Origin: Purshia tridentata
Taxonomy: Eukaryota > Streptophyta > Magnoliopsida > Rosales > Rosaceae
Assembly: GCA_003254885.1 (NCBI GenBank)
Contig: QANT01008914.1
Coordinates: 1 to 20,994 of the forward strand
Direction: 5' to 3'
Length of the DNA: 20,994 nucleotides
Translations under genes and position numbers: made by a program
The notes under the pieces: model-generated
Told to the model about the DNA's origin: nothing
Databases searched by the model: none
The model's input: only the letters and a program-made list of their open reading frames with translations
Part shown: piece by piece, positions 9,262 to 20,000 of the stretch
Layout of the letters: each line of letters begins with the position of its first letter
Position numbering within the stretch: the first letter of the stretch is position 1

Positions 9262-10049
9262 TTGGCATAGAATGCTCTGTATAAGTTTGCTGCTTTGTTA
9301 TCTCAATGAAACTGAAACATCTAGACAAGCTAAAGGCATTGATAATACAATACTTTTTGGGGTATAACATGAAACAAAATCTCTTTTCCTGGTGTAACCT
9401 GTATGTGCACCTCTGCATATTTTTGTTGTATGGTCCTCCCTCCATTTTTATAAAATAATAATATTCTTTTGTGAGGCGCTATTGACACTCCAGAAATGTC
9501 ATCCTGCACTCCTCTTCTAGCTTTTTTATTATTTTATATATATGATGATCTTTAAATAATTATTTAAAAAATGAATAATTTTGATCATAAAAATAAATTA
9601 TTAAATGAGAATAATAATAAAAATGTCGTTAAAAAAAATAAATAGCATTCCTCAAATTAGCTTAAAATTTTACTTAATTTTCTTTTTCTTTAAATAAAAG
9701 TGAAATATTATTAACACTATACATGGGACGCGTATAGTGTGATAGAAAGAAGGCTGAGAAGAGATTATTTTAATTTTAATTTTAAATTAAATAAAGATAA
9801 AATCGATATTATGAAATTTATGAAGTGTAAAGTAAATGTAATGGAATAATAGTTTGAACGTTACGTAACTAGAATTAAAGTCATTTAAAAAAAAAGATTC
9901 TTTTTCCGGTGAATGAAAAAAAGAAAAAAAAAAAAAGAGGAATGTTAACGGCAAGATTATGTAGCAGAAGGTGGCAGATAGAGAGCGCCACCTAGACACA
10001 CATGCAGGGACCCATTATCTATCCGCATGGTCTTTACAAGCAGTGGCCG
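9262..10049. other. 3' UTR of the carrier gene and AT-rich spacer
   Basis: The first 200 bases or so are probably 3' UTR; an AATAATAATA stretch near 9456 could serve as a polyadenylation signal. From about 9520 to 9950 the DNA is extremely AT-rich with poly-A runs and no coding frame. No transposon ends were found. Confidence 0.5.
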
Positions 10050-10053
10050 TGTG

Positions 10054-10137
10054 TTGACGAGCATATGCATTCATTGACCGACCAATGGACCCACTCTCAC
10101 TCTCCTCACCCATTCGTCAAAGTCCACTGGGCCCCAC
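10054..10137 (+). promoter_or_regulatory. RPK2 promoter: W-box cores and a TCP-type site
   Basis: TTGAC cores lie at 10054-10058 and 10074-10078 (the latter TTGACC), with the reverse form GTCAA at 10116-10120. GGCCCCAC at 10130-10137 matches the TCP-factor consensus GGNCCCAC. They lie in the GC-richer stretch just upstream of the CT- and GAAGAA-rich leader. Activity is inferred from motif matches only. Confidence 0.35.
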
Positions 10138-10165
10138 ACACCCTCTCTGAGTCTCTGGCATTGCC

Positions 10166-10395
10166 ATGAATTTTCCAACCAATCTAACAAGTAGAAGAAG
10201 AAAAAACATTAACTTGAAATAACAATAAACAAAGAAGAGAAAGCACCTCAAGCCTCAAGCCTCAAGACCTCAGTCTTCAGAACCTGAACCAGAAGTTGAA
10301 GACGAAGAAGAAGGTGAAACACTGAAACCCCAAAACCAAAAGCAAGGTTCTTTTTGCCTTTTCCTTTGTTCTGAGAGACCGTTGTTTTTGAGAAA
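10166..10395 (+). other. Probable 5' leader of the RPK2 gene with a short uORF
   Basis: The leader is rich in GAAGAA and has three exact CCTCAAG copies (10246-10266). If transcription begins upstream of 10166, an 18-codon uORF (10166-10222, beginning MNFPTNLTSRRRK) would precede the main ATG. No intron is evident. Confidence 0.35.
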
Positions 10396-13300
10396 ATGAA
10401 ATGCCATATGCTGAGCAAAACCGTGTTCTCCCTCAACGTCTTCTGCTTGCTGTGTTGTTGCTTTCTCTCTTTTGTTTCCGGGAAAACGCTGCTGTTGTCC
10501 GAGAATTCGATTTTACTTGAGCTCAAGAGCTCATTTTCAGACCCAGATGGGGTTCTCTCTAGCTGGACCTCAAGCAACTCCGATCACCACTGTTTGTGGT
10601 TCGGGGTCTCCTGCGACTCTAAATCCAGGGTCGTGTCGCTCAATATCACCGGTAGTGATGGCAAAGGAGGTAATTTTCAAGCTCTTTCTTGTTCTGAGAC
10701 CTTGAAATTTCGATTTCCGTTTAATGGGTGTGGGGTTTGGAGGACTAGTTCACCTAGTAGTGGAAAATTAGCTGGAAAGCTTTCAACTTTGCTTGGGAAA
10801 CTCACTGAGCTTAGAGTTTTATCGTTGCCTTACAATGAACTTAGTGGTGAAATTCCTGAGGAAGTTTGGGGTTTGGAGAAGCTTGAAGTGCTTGATCTTG
10901 AGGGAAATTTGTTGGCCGGGAAGCTGCCAAGTCGGTTCTCGGGTTTGAGAAAGTTGAGGGTTCTTAATCTTGGGTTTAATAGAATTGGTGGTGAGCTCCC
11001 CTTTTCGCTTTCCAAATGCATGAATATGGAGGTTCTGAATTTAGCTGGTAATGAGGTGAGTGGAAGCATTCCTGGGTTTTTTGGTAGTTTTTCAAAGTTG
11101 CAGGGGCTTTATTTAGCTCAGAATAGGTTAAATGGGTCTATACCATCTAAATTTGGACGTAATTGTCGGAATCTTGAGCATCTTGATGTGTCAGGGAATT
11201 TCCTTGTTGGGAGGATTCCAACTAGTTTGGAAAATTGTCTGCGGTTACGGACACTTTTGTTGTTTTCGAATACATTGGATGGTGTGATTCCTCGCAATAT
11301 TGGTCAGATTCAGAGGCTTGAAGTTCTAGATGTTTCTAGAAATAGCCTTAGCGGTCCAATCCCCGCTGAGCTTGGACAGTGTGTCCATTTGTCGGTTCTT
11401 GTCCTATCGAATCTTTTTAATCCGTTTCTAACCAATCAGAATAAAAATGGAGATTCTTCAGTTAAATTATCTAGTGGTGTGGAGGATGATTACAACTACT
11501 ATGAAGGCTCCATTCCGGAGGAAATTACAACCCTGCCAAATATGAGAATACTTTGGGCGCCAAGGGCAACCCTTGGAGGCAAGCTTCCGAGCAATTGGGG
11601 TGGTTGTGAGAACTTGGAAATGGTGAACTTTGCTCAGAACCTTTTCAGTGGAGAAGTCATTGGCGTGTTTGAAAGATGCAAGAAGCTGCATTATCTAAAT
11701 TTGAGCTCAAATAAGCTAAGTGGGAAGCTTGATGAGAAACTTCCAGTTTCTTGTATGACCGTTTTCAATGTCAGTGGAAACCTCATGTCTGGACCTATGC
11801 CCAAATTTAATTCCAGAGTGTGCCCCCATGTGCCTCCACATTCCTATGTTGTCCCAGTCCAAAATCCATCATTTGCATATCAAGTGCTCTTTACTTGCAG
11901 ACCTCATCTTGACTCCCACTTACCACTTTCTGGTGCTACTTTTACAATGATTCATGATTTTAGTGGTAACAACTTCATTGGTCTAATCGAAGACCTCCCT
12001 TTTGCACCTGAGAGATTGGGGAAGCAGACTGTGTATGCATTTCTTGCTGGTGGGAACAAGTTCACTGGACCATTTCCTGAAAGCTTAATAGGAAAGTGCG
12101 ATGGACTACATGGAATGCTCATAAATGTTAGTAATAACAAGTTATCAGGTCGCCTTCCTTTTAAGATTGGTGTGATGTGCAGATCTCTTAGATTCTTGGA
12201 TGCCTCTAGAAATCTATTATCTGGCTCAATACCTCCAGAACTAGGAGATTTGAAATCTCTTGTATTTCTTGACTTGAGCAGGAATCAGTTGCAGGGTCAA
12301 ATTCCAGCGGCTATCAGTCAGTTGAAGTATCTTAAGTATTTGTCCCTGGCGAATAACAACCTTACTGGTACAATTCCTGCTAGCTTTGTGTGGTTACACT
12401 CCCTTGAAGTGTTAAGACTATCTTCAAACTCTCTTTCTGGTGATATTCCACAAGGCCTTGTGAACTTGAAAAACTTAACTATTTTTCTGCTTGACGAAAA
12501 TAAACTCTCTGGGCACATCCCTTCAGGTTTAACTAGTGTGAGATCACTATCTACATTTAATGTCTCCTTTAATAACCTGTCTGGTTCATTCCCATTGAAC
12601 AATAATGTGATGAACTGTAGTGGTGTCCTTGGAAACCCTTTCCTTAATCCATGTCGTATTGTTTCACTAACTGTGCCATCTTCAGATCAGCTGGATAGTA
12701 ATGGGAATTCACAAAATAGCGGTGCTTCTCCATCAGAAACTGATGGAGATACTGAAAATAATGGATTAAACTCAATTGAGATTGCATCCGTGGTATCTGC
12801 ATCAGCTATTGTTTTGGTTCTTCTGTCTCTGGTTGTCCTCTTCTTTTACACAAGAAAATGGATACCAGATTCAAGGGTCCAGGGTTTTGAATTTAAAGAA
12901 ATCACTGTTTTTACTGATATTGGGGCTCTGTTGACGTTTGAGAATATTATTCAAGCAACAGGAAATTTTAATGCAAGCAACCACATCGGGAGCGGTGGAT
13001 TTGGAGCCACTTACAGAGCCGAAATCTCTCCAGGAACCATAGTAGCTGTAAAGAGGCTTGCCGTTGGAAGGTTTCATGGTGTTCAGCAGTTTCATGGTGT
13101 TCAGCAGTTCCATGCTGAGATTAAGACCCTTGGAAGGGTGAGACACCCCAACCTGGTGACTTTAATAGGTTACCATGCCAGTGAAACTGAGATGTTACTC
13201 ATATATAATTATTTACCAGGTGGGAATTTGGAAAATTTTATTAAGGAAAGATCTACAAGATCTTTTAATTGGAAGATTCTCCACAAGATTGCTCTAGATA

Positions 13301-13836
13301 TAGCCCATGCACTTTCCTACCTGCATGATGTGTGTGTTCCACGTGTCATACACCGTGATATCAAGCCAAGTAATATATTGTTAGATGATAACTTCAATGC
13401 TTATTTGTCTGACTTTGGATTATCTAGGCTTTTGGGAACTTCCGAAACTCATGCAACAACTGGTGTGGCGGGAACTTTTGGATACGTAGCACCAGAGTAT
13501 GCTATGACCTGTCGTGTGTCTGAAAAGGCTGATGTTTACAGTTATGGTGTGGTGCTGCTTGAACTGATTTCTGATAAGGAAGCCCTTGACCCTTCATTCT
13601 CTTCACATGGAGATGGTTTCAACATTGTTTCCTGGGCATGCATGCTGTTACGAATGGGTCGGGCTAAGGAGGTCTTCATGGAAGGGCTATGGGATGCAGG
13701 ACCCCATGATGATCTGGTGGATATGCTGTACTTGGCTGTCACATGTACTGTTGAGACCCTCTCCATTAGGCCTACAATGAAGCAAGTTGTCCAAAGACTG
13801 AAGCGAATTCAACCTATTTCGTGTGGTGGAAAATGA
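10396..13836 (+). CDS. RPK2: LRR receptor-like Ser/Thr kinase RPK2 (TOADSTOOL2) type
   Basis: This is an intronless frame of 1146 residues, close to the roughly 1150 of Arabidopsis RPK2. Order: signal peptide (about 1-29), LRR N-terminal cap with CLWFGVSC (37-74), some twenty LRRs interrupted by non-LRR islands near 340-368 and 476-520, membrane helix (about 796-820), and a kinase domain from about 858. Kinase motifs are complete: GSGGFG 865-870, Lys886, HRD 986-988, DFG 1006-1008 and APEY from 1032, so it is an active-type RD kinase. The island beginning LSNLFNP, the block ILWAPRATL and the C-terminal [11 protein letters not shown] are characteristic of RPK2. In Arabidopsis RPK2 acts at the plasma membrane in CLE-peptide signalling in the shoot meristem and in anther and embryo development. 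Residues 893-904 are a doubled FHGVQQ just before helix C, which is unusual. A second ATG lies four codons downstream. Confidence 0.95.
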   Translation: MKCHMLSKTVFSLNVFCLLCCCFLSFVSGKTLLLSENSILLELKSSFSDPDGVLSSWTSSNSDHHCLWFGVSCDSKSRVVSLNITGSDGKGGNFQALSCSETLKFRFPFNGCGVWRTSSPSSGKLAGKLSTLLGKLTELRVLSLPYNELSGEIPEEVWGLEKLEVLDLEGNLLAGKLPSRFSGLRKLRVLNLGFNRIGGELPFSLSKCMNMEVLNLAGNEVSGSIPGFFGSFSKLQGLYLAQNRLNGSIPSKFGRNCRNLEHLDVSGNFLVGRIPTSLENCLRLRTLLLFSNTLDGVIPRNIGQIQRLEVLDVSRNSLSGPIPAELGQCVHLSVLVLSNLFNPFLTNQNKNGDSSVKLSSGVEDDYNYYEGSIPEEITTLPNMRILWAPRATLGGKLPSNWGGCENLEMVNFAQNLFSGEVIGVFERCKKLHYLNLSSNKLSGKLDEKLPVSCMTVFNVSGNLMSGPMPKFNSRVCPHVPPHSYVVPVQNPSFAYQVLFTCRPHLDSHLPLSGATFTMIHDFSGNNFIGLIEDLPFAPERLGKQTVYAFLAGGNKFTGPFPESLIGKCDGLHGMLINVSNNKLSGRLPFKIGVMCRSLRFLDASRNLLSGSIPPELGDLKSLVFLDLSRNQLQGQIPAAISQLKYLKYLSLANNNLTGTIPASFVWLHSLEVLRLSSNSLSGDIPQGLVNLKNLTIFLLDENKLSGHIPSGLTSVRSLSTFNVSFNNLSGSFPLNNNVMNCSGVLGNPFLNPCRIVSLTVPSSDQLDSNGNSQNSGASPSETDGDTENNGLNSIEIASVVSASAIVLVLLSLVVLFFYTRKWIPDSRVQGFEFKEITVFTDIGALLTFENIIQATGNFNASNHIGSGGFGATYRAEISPGTIVAVKRLAVGRFHGVQQFHGVQQFHAEIKTLGRVRHPNLVTLIGYHASETEMLLIYNYLPGGNLENFIKERSTRSFNWKILHKIALDIAHALSYLHDVCVPRVIHRDIKPSNILLDDNFNAYLSDFGLSRLLGTSETHATTGVAGTFGYVAPEYAMTCRVSEKADVYSYGVVLLELISDKEALDPSFSSHGDGFNIVSWACMLLRMGRAKEVFMEGLWDAGPHDDLVDMLYLAVTCTVETLSIRPTMKQVVQRLKRIQPISCGGK
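13072..13107 (+). repeat. Exact 18-bp in-frame tandem duplication in the RPK2 kinase domain
   Basis: TTTCATGGTGTTCAGCAG occurs at 13072-13089 and again, unchanged, at 13090-13107, aligned to codons. It encodes FHGVQQ twice (residues 893-904), and TTCCAT (FH) follows. In RPK2 proteins one [13 protein letters not shown] stretch is expected here, so the gene has gained six residues between beta-3 and helix C. The perfect identity suggests a recent event or a sequence artefact. Confidence 0.95.
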
Positions 13837-15010
13837 CCAGACTATAAGTATAGAGGTAGACAGTAACCTAGAAGTATAGAAGGTATGACATGCTTGTAAT
13901 TTGTACGTTTTCTCCGCAGTCGCATTTTGTGGTTCCCTCTAATTGGGCCTGAGTTTGTTTTTTCTCTTGTAACAAGCATATTTCTCCTGTGCTCAGAAAA
14001 TTTTGAAACTTGCATTTATACAAGTGTGTCTCAAATTTATTTGCAATTTAAATATAATTCAAGTCTAAACTGAAAAAGGGGTAGTGGTTGATTGTCTTGT
14101 TATGTATATTCATTTATTTTTCCCTAATATGCATTTTCAGGCTTTGCATGCAATTATGTGAAATCGCATTTCATTTCTATAATTAAGTTGTGGTTCGTGT
14201 GTTTCTTGGTAATTTACAAATAACAGAACCTGATGAGTTTTTGTTTGCAAGAGACACCTGAAAAATGCTTCTTTTTGCAAATAAATTGGAAGATTACCTG
14301 CTGAGGGTGGGATGGAAGTTGAAATATTTCACCTAGTGAAATAGTGCTCAGATGCAGATGAGGGATGTCCGTAAACCATAACTTGGTGAGTTGGTGTGCT
14401 TCTTTCAAGTTTTATATACATTTCTTAGGCCATCCAATCTTTGATGATAGAATGATTCATTATGACCTTAAGGAACAACAGATACCTAGACTAAAAGGTT
14501 TTGGCTCTCTTCCTGTAACTCTTTACCTATTGTAGCTTTAAATTGCAACTCTCTTCCAACAAACAGTCAAAACACTCCTTGTAAATATTTATTTTTCTTT
14601 TTAGATGGACAAAATTACAAATATATATGCTCATTGGATGGTGTTGTGGGCAACCTTTTGTGCCTTTATAGCCTACTTGTAACACAACCCTGTGGCTGTC
14701 TACTGAGGTTCTGTATTGTTTTCCTCCATAAGCATCAGTCCCTTTAAAGGTTAGTTACAGCTTGTATACACCGTTGCACCTAAGAATTTCTTGCCTTTTT
14801 ATCTCACGTTTATCTTGCAGCTGATCTTGATTATAGCACCTTGATATTTGATATTGTTTGATATTGCAGTTAAGCAAATAAATGGTACTCAATTTGGAAG
14901 CATCTTTTTATGCGTCTATCTTCACTGTGTCCATGAGTACAATGACTCAATAAAAATCAGAACAAATAAACATGGAAATAAAAAATGAAACTCGGAATGG
15001 TAGACACAGC
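13837..15010. other. RPK2 3' UTR and spacer, no gene seen
   Basis: The first 200 bases or so are probably the RPK2 3' UTR. The remainder is AT-rich with no frame of protein-like composition on either strand. Confidence 0.5.
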
Positions 15011-15160
15011 CTAAGCAGTTGAGGTCAATGACATAATTTTAGTCAGCTTACCAATTGAGGCAGGTAGAGAACGAATTAAGGTAGTTGAGGTAAGAGAGAG
15101 TAATACAACGTAGAGAAACAAGTGATTCAATTGAAGCAAGGGCCGTCTCATGAGAATACC
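15011..15160 (-). pseudogene. Possible decayed LRR fragment (NBS-LRR-like)
   Basis: On the minus strand one frame gives SLPASIGKLTKIMSL and another, just upstream, gives LASIESLVSLRCITL. Joined across a frameshift they resemble consecutive plant LRRs of the SIGxLxSLxxLxL type found in TIR-NBS-LRR proteins. The first frame stops soon after, and no other parts of such a gene are visible nearby. The match is short, so chance resemblance is possible. Confidence 0.25.
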
Positions 15161-15640
15161 CCTGCCAACATTTGAAACACAACTCAATCTGGTTCCCACT
15201 GATTGCGTGCAATGGCTACTTTAAAAAGACAGGACCAACTACTGATTGAGCTATATGCATTCGCATATATACTGTTTCTCAGTGAATGGAAAGAAGATGT
15301 GTGAATGGTTCTACCTACGTTCTAGGCATCTTCCCAGTAAAAGATTATTAAGGACTTTAAATCTCTGGTCATGGTGGTGGAGTCCATACTCAAAAGCCAA
15401 TTCTAATCCAACGCGCAAGCCGCAAATTCGTCGTTCGCGTGTGAAAAATTATTCCCCTTGCTTTTTCACCTTTGTGAAAATTCAGTGTAATTAGCTAGCT
15501 AGTCTTAACTCTCAAGTACCCTTCTACGAAAATTATTGGAAGCTTGGTTTATTGCCTTATGCTTCCTCATTTATATTTTAGATAATAAATTTCCTTCTGA
15601 TGGCAATATTGATGATGGTATTAGATGGAAAGAATTGCAA
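15161..15640. other. Spacer, no gene seen
   Basis: The stretch contains short frames of unconvincing composition, such as 15246-15494 on the plus strand. No repeats or regulatory clusters stand out. Confidence 0.45.
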
Positions 15641-15952
15641 TTGCAGTAAGAACATTACATGCATAGTGTGTGATAGGAGACAGCAGAGTTACCATTCTTT
15701 AAAAATATCATATCCCCATAACTACTTGCTTCTTTAAATTGTTGATACACTCTAAATTGCCAACAGGAGCAAACAGGAGAGGAAAAATATGAAACCCAGA
15801 TCAGCCCACACAGCCTAAGAAGAGGTGCATTTAAAAGTCTCTCCCAAACCATGAAGAAAAAAAGAGAGCTTTCAATTTAAAATTAATCCTTTTGTTGTTT
15901 CTATTCCACAACCCCTTATTTGAAGGGTACAAAGTAATAAAGGATACCTCCA
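15641..15952 (-). other. Probable 3' UTR of the AFP gene
   Basis: This is the stretch directly downstream, on the minus strand, of the AFP stop codon. The left limit is a guess, and no decisive polyadenylation signal was identified. Confidence 0.35.
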
Positions 15953-18900
15953 TTATAAAAAGGAAGTAGCAGCAGGGTTCATAACTATATGCCTAAGTGG
16001 GTGAGTGACATCACTTCCACCTGCATGCTTGACAAACTCTGCTGGAGAAAGAAAGCTGCCATGGCATACACACATTATTCTTACTTCCTCTCCCTTCCCA
16101 TATCTGTATAGTATGCCTTCTACTGTTCTACCATTAGGACCGTCTCCTTTTGTGAAGACACATGGCATATCTTCCATAGCATTCATCCTAGTTTCCCTTG
16201 AGCTAGTTTCAGCTGATCTGGAAGTTCTGCATGCATCCTCAGTTGTCTGTGTCCCTGAAGAACCAACGGCATCCTGATTACTTTGTTCTTGCAACATCTG
16301 GTTACTAGCAGGACTTCTTGCTTCCCCACAACTGCTGGATCCTGTGATGTTACGGGAAAACTATAAGAAAAAAAAGTAGCAGTCTTTCTTCTTCCACCCC
16401 CTTCACCTGTTGTGTAATCTTATCGATTCCAAATTCACAAGATTGATATTAGCAATTTGGAAATTTAAAATCAACATTCTCCGGTGTTATAGTACGTAGA
16501 CCCTCTCTGAACTACATATAAATCTATTTCAGTTAACTCTTTTTAAGTTTTCCACCTCGACAGAGACAGAAAGAAAGAAACTGGCAAATGGATCTTCAGC
16601 CACAAAAACTATAAACCCACTAAAGGATTTCAGACTCGCTCACTGGTTCAAGGTGCAAAGTCAAGATATAGCAACTTCCATATAGCACTAGAGTCAGGGA
16701 CCTTTACTTCCCCAGATTGCTTATACCTGTTACCAGTAATTTTTTGATTTGTCCCCAATCCAGGTTAACAAAACTCACGGGAGGTTTGCTATTAAAAGGA
16801 TTTTAATGCTTGATATATTTTGGAAAAATTAAAGACGAATAATAATGGCAAGTAATTGTACATTATAGTGCTTAGTTACAGGATTGCCTTGCATGTGCCG
16901 CTGGTACTGGTTCAAGGTCTAACAAAACACCACTGTTCCCCAATTTTTAAAGGACAAAGAACATACATAGTTTTCTATTATAGGGTAATTAGCTGAAGCA
17001 TACTTTTTTTTTTGGCCAAGAGCTGAAGCAGACTTGAGAAATGTTATTAAGCTCGAACTTTCTATAAATCTCAATCCAACCCACAAACTACATCTGAGAG
17101 CAGAGGGACCACCACATAGACCAATTTTGAGACATGTACATGTCAAATTCCAGCCAAAAGTCATTGATATACCTTGAAATCTAACCTGTATCGAATCCAT
17201 TGACATACCTTGAAAATAACCTGTATCTAGCCAAGCCAAAAGACACATCCTTGTACATGAAGTTATAATAAAACAGTAAACAAGCAAAGACTTAAACAGA
17301 TAGAATGTTGATCTAGCAGCATCAGTTCACATGTCGATGATGTGGGTATAGATAAACTGAAAGTATATTGATCATGCTCAAGCAATACATTTAGACCATA
17401 GTGGAGCTAGTCATTACCACCAGTTTCCATACTGGGGAGATACTCATGAGTGATATTAAGAAGCTCTTATAACGAAACAGTGGATAGACCTGTAAAAGGC
17501 ATAAATCGGGCAAGATGCTCTGAGGGAGTCTAACTTGAAGAGTGGAGCAAGTAGGAAAAGTTTCAAACTCGGGTTCAATTTAGCTTGAAAGTAGAATCTT
17601 TCAACTTATTTAATTGAAATATGATATGACACCTACCTGTCTCCCATTTGCTTCCCCACAAGGTATAGCTGACCACGGCAACGGTTTTTACCTTGTAATT
17701 GGCTTCAAAACTTGGTAATTTGGGTCACATATGTGAGCATTCAATTTTTGAATACAATGCAAATAATTAATATAGAATTATAAGTGTGCACCTCAGGGCT
17801 AACTAACGACAAACATGACAAGAAACCAATATGCCTTATGCAATATCTGTAGGGTAGTACCATTCAAAGGTGTTGTACTCGCATCAAGAATACGTTCAAT
17901 AAACCGATATTAGATTAACAAAAAAAAATTATGTTCCAACAGGGATGTTCTACTGCACAATAATTGACAGAAAGTTTATAAATAGGAAAGTTGAGCTCTA
18001 ACAGCCAATCAACATAATCCAAGTTTTCGGCAAACTTCTCCACAATGGCCAGAGCAAGTTCAACAAAATTATGGATTCACTTCTATACAACTGTCGGTTT
18101 TAGAAGTATGTCCAGGCATCACACTTGAATAGATAGAAACATGGTTGTAATTGGCTCTTTGTGATCTTTTCCACGATCCTTTTTCTAATCAGCTTATCTC
18201 TTTTGGAGATAAGTACAATATATAGCGTAACATTTCAGACACTGTACTCTTTCTTGTTCCCAAATTTTCTCAGCAACTAATTTTGCATGACACTCCATTA
18301 ACTAACCTCAGAGAGCACGTGACTAAATCACCCCACCTACAGCAAAGAACAAAAGAGACCATATGGGAAACCTAATGGACCATCTTCTAAAAGACTGGAC
18401 TTATCCTATTCCAAAATAAATGAAAAGCCACCTAACCAAAGCAAAATCAGGACATGAAGCTCAACACAAAATCAATCAAGCACTTGCCAACTGAATTTTA
18501 ATCCAAAGAATTCATGAAACTAAATTAAACAACTCATTTAACAGAAAGTTCAGATACGGAAAAGATGAGATACCTTGAAGAGGTTTACTCTCCAATTCTG
18601 ACGTCCCTGATGAGCCTCCTTGTGACTCCATCGAACCCTGCGAAGTGGGTTGTAGTCCAAATCCTTGAAAACCACCCAAAATTTCAGCTTTCCCTTTTGC
18701 CATTGCATCCACTCCACCACCAAGAAGAGCCTGCTTAGCTGCTGCAGCCCAACTGGGCAGTCCGAATGGCGGCGCCACCGTTGGATTAAGCCTGTTCGCC
18801 GCCGCATGCGGCTGCTTTTGTTGCTTATCCCTCAAATTGGGCCCAATTAGACCTTCAAGGTCGCGCCTTTCCTCCTCCAAAGAGCACCCTTCTTTCTCAG

Positions 18901-19333
18901 CCTTTGAGTTCCTCTGCTTCTCCGACCTTCTTCGCTTCGCCTCCAATCGTCTCAGAGTCTGCAACTCCTTCCTCTTCCTCCACTCCTCCTCTGTCTCCGT
19001 CGGAAGTGAAGATGTCCTCATCAGACCCGCCGGGTACGATGCCGGCGCCGGAGTCATGGAATCAATGTCTCTCACAATCGGCATCGTCGTAGCAATCGAC
19101 GAAGATCGGACTAGCTTGTTCTTGGCACTCTTATCGACCCCAAATCGGCCGCCCAGAGAAAGCCCAAGATTTAACTCGAGCTCATCTGAGTCTTGTTCAT
19201 TAAACTGTGCATATTCGGACTGCGGTGTGTTGCTGCTACACATTAATCTCTGCAGCAGATCTCTTGGGTACTTCTCCATTTGTAAAGATAGATTTTCCAT
19301 TGCTCTCCTTCGACCTTCATTAGCTTCACCCAT
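15953..19333 (-). CDS. AFP: NINJA-family ABI5-binding protein (AFP), two coding exons
   Basis: Exon 1 is 19333-18574 and exon 2 is 16341-15953 on the minus strand. They join at CTTCAAG|GTATCT and ATCACAG|GATCC to encode 382 residues. The three family regions are present: an EAR repression motif LELNLGLSL at 52-60, a middle region with [17 protein letters not shown] (105-121) and a basic nuclear-localisation stretch [11 protein letters not shown] (131-141), and a C-terminal Jas-like domain from about 310 ([47 protein letters not shown]) to the end. AFPs are nuclear adaptors that bind ABI5-type bZIPs through the C-terminal domain and recruit TOPLESS corepressors through EAR, dampening ABA responses. 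The related NINJA links JAZ proteins to TOPLESS. The C-terminal domain is closer to AFPs than to NINJA by eye; I cannot say which AFP paralogue it is. The start is supported by the conserved N-terminal PRDLLQRL segment. Confidence 0.92.
16991..17034 (-). mobile_element. Tiny poly-A tailed insert with target-site-like repeats
   Basis: AGCTGAAGCATACT (16991-17004) and AGCTGAAGCAGACT (17021-17034) differ at one base and flank TTTTTTTTTGGCCAAG (17005-17020). On the minus strand the insert ends in a run of nine A. This is what a severely 5'-truncated LINE or SINE insertion with a target-site duplication would look like, but it is too short to classify. Confidence 0.3.
17162..17227. repeat. Two-copy 36-bp tandem repeat in the AFP intron
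   Basis: Copies begin at 17162 (CATTGATATACCTTGAAA) and 17198 (CATTGACATACCTTGAAA) and both end in AACCTGTATC. They differ by a substitution or two and a small indel. No function is evident. Confidence 0.8.
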
Positions 19334-19745
19334 GTTTCACAACCCAGATGAAAATAAACAAAAAAGAAGACAACAAAAACCAAAAAGAGTATGTGTATAT
19401 AAATATTTATATACTTCAGCAGCTACTTATGTCTTTGTAGATTCAAGGAATCAACACTCTGATCTGGTTCAAAAGGACCCAACTGCAGCCATGTTTTCAG
19501 TAATGCTCAAGATAGTAGTACAACACACGCTTAAGTTCACATCCCAAATTAGAAACGACCCCAAAAACAAATCTATGAATCATCACTCTGATAAGTTATT
19601 TCCCAAGTGAGATATTCGATTTAGATACGAAAATCCCAGAAAAAATCGCTGGGAAAAACAGAGGAGGAAAGCAGAAATCTGAAGAAAAACAGAAGAAGCA
19701 GAGAAATCAAAGGGAAACGAAAAGAAAGCAGAGAATGAGGGGAGA
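19334..19745 (-). other. 5' leader of the AFP gene with two possible uORFs
   Basis: On the minus strand a strongly CT-rich stretch (19660-19745), typical of plant transcription starts and leaders, is followed by AT-richer sequence to the ATG at 19333. Two uORFs are present if the leader is unspliced: 19583-19497 (28 codons, beginning MIHRFVFGVV) and 19492-19469 (MAAVGSF). A leader intron cannot be excluded. Confidence 0.45.
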
Positions 19746-19847
19746 GATTGGTACTTATTCAGTTCCTATTATGCCCTTGGCGTTTGACAATAAAAGTACT
19801 TGGGACCGGGAGGAGACAAGTGGCCGTCTTGAGGAATGCCACAGCGA

Positions 19848-19996
19848 CACGTAGCCTGACTGGCATGGTCTTTTTGGCGTCTCTAGCAGCAAACAGTATG
19901 TTGTCCTTGCCGAGACACGTGTCGTCAGGAGAATGAAGGAGGCAGAAAAGCCCACGTGTCGGTCTAAGATGTACAGCGTTTTGCAGACACGTGGGC
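19848..19996 (-). promoter_or_regulatory. ABRE/G-box cluster in the AFP promoter
   Basis: CACGTG occurs at 19916-19921, 19953-19958 and 19988-19993, with a further CACGTA at 19848-19853. The first lies in the perfect palindrome GACACGTGTC (19914-19923). The second and third lie in arms of an 11-bp inverted repeat, GCCCACGTGTC (19950-19960) and GACACGTGGGC (19986-19996). ACGTGTC and ACGTGGC-type sites bind ABF/ABI5 bZIPs, and AFP genes are known to be ABA-induced. The cluster lies 100-260 bp upstream of the presumed start. Confidence 0.7.
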
Positions 19997-20000
19997 GGGA

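Larger units (their letters stand above)
16342..18573 (-). other. Large intron of the AFP gene (2232 bp)
   Basis: On the minus strand it runs from GTATCT to ATCACAG. The open frame at 16919-17287 reads through simple repeats and has no domain, so I treat it as intronic. Contents include a two-copy 36-bp tandem repeat (17162-17227), and a 16-bp poly-T/GGCCAAG insert flanked by 14-bp near-direct repeats (16991-17034). No embedded gene was found. Confidence 0.75.

Noticed and set aside
10248..10577. 109-codon minus-strand frame at the RPK2 start
   Set aside because: It is an antisense shadow of the leader and the first RPK2 codons, with no independent support.
15246..15494. 82-codon plus-strand frame with Trp-rich and Arg-rich parts
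   Set aside because: No recognised family and no flanking splice sites or promoter; composition is irregular.
16919..17287. 122-codon minus-strand frame inside the AFP intron
   Set aside because: It includes the 36-bp tandem repeat and a poly-T tract (QKKK), has no domain, and skipping it gives an uninterrupted, family-typical AFP protein.
18837..19610. 257-codon plus-strand frame opposite AFP exon 1
   Set aside because: It is the antisense shadow of the AFP coding exon and leader; its composition follows the complement of conserved AFP codons.
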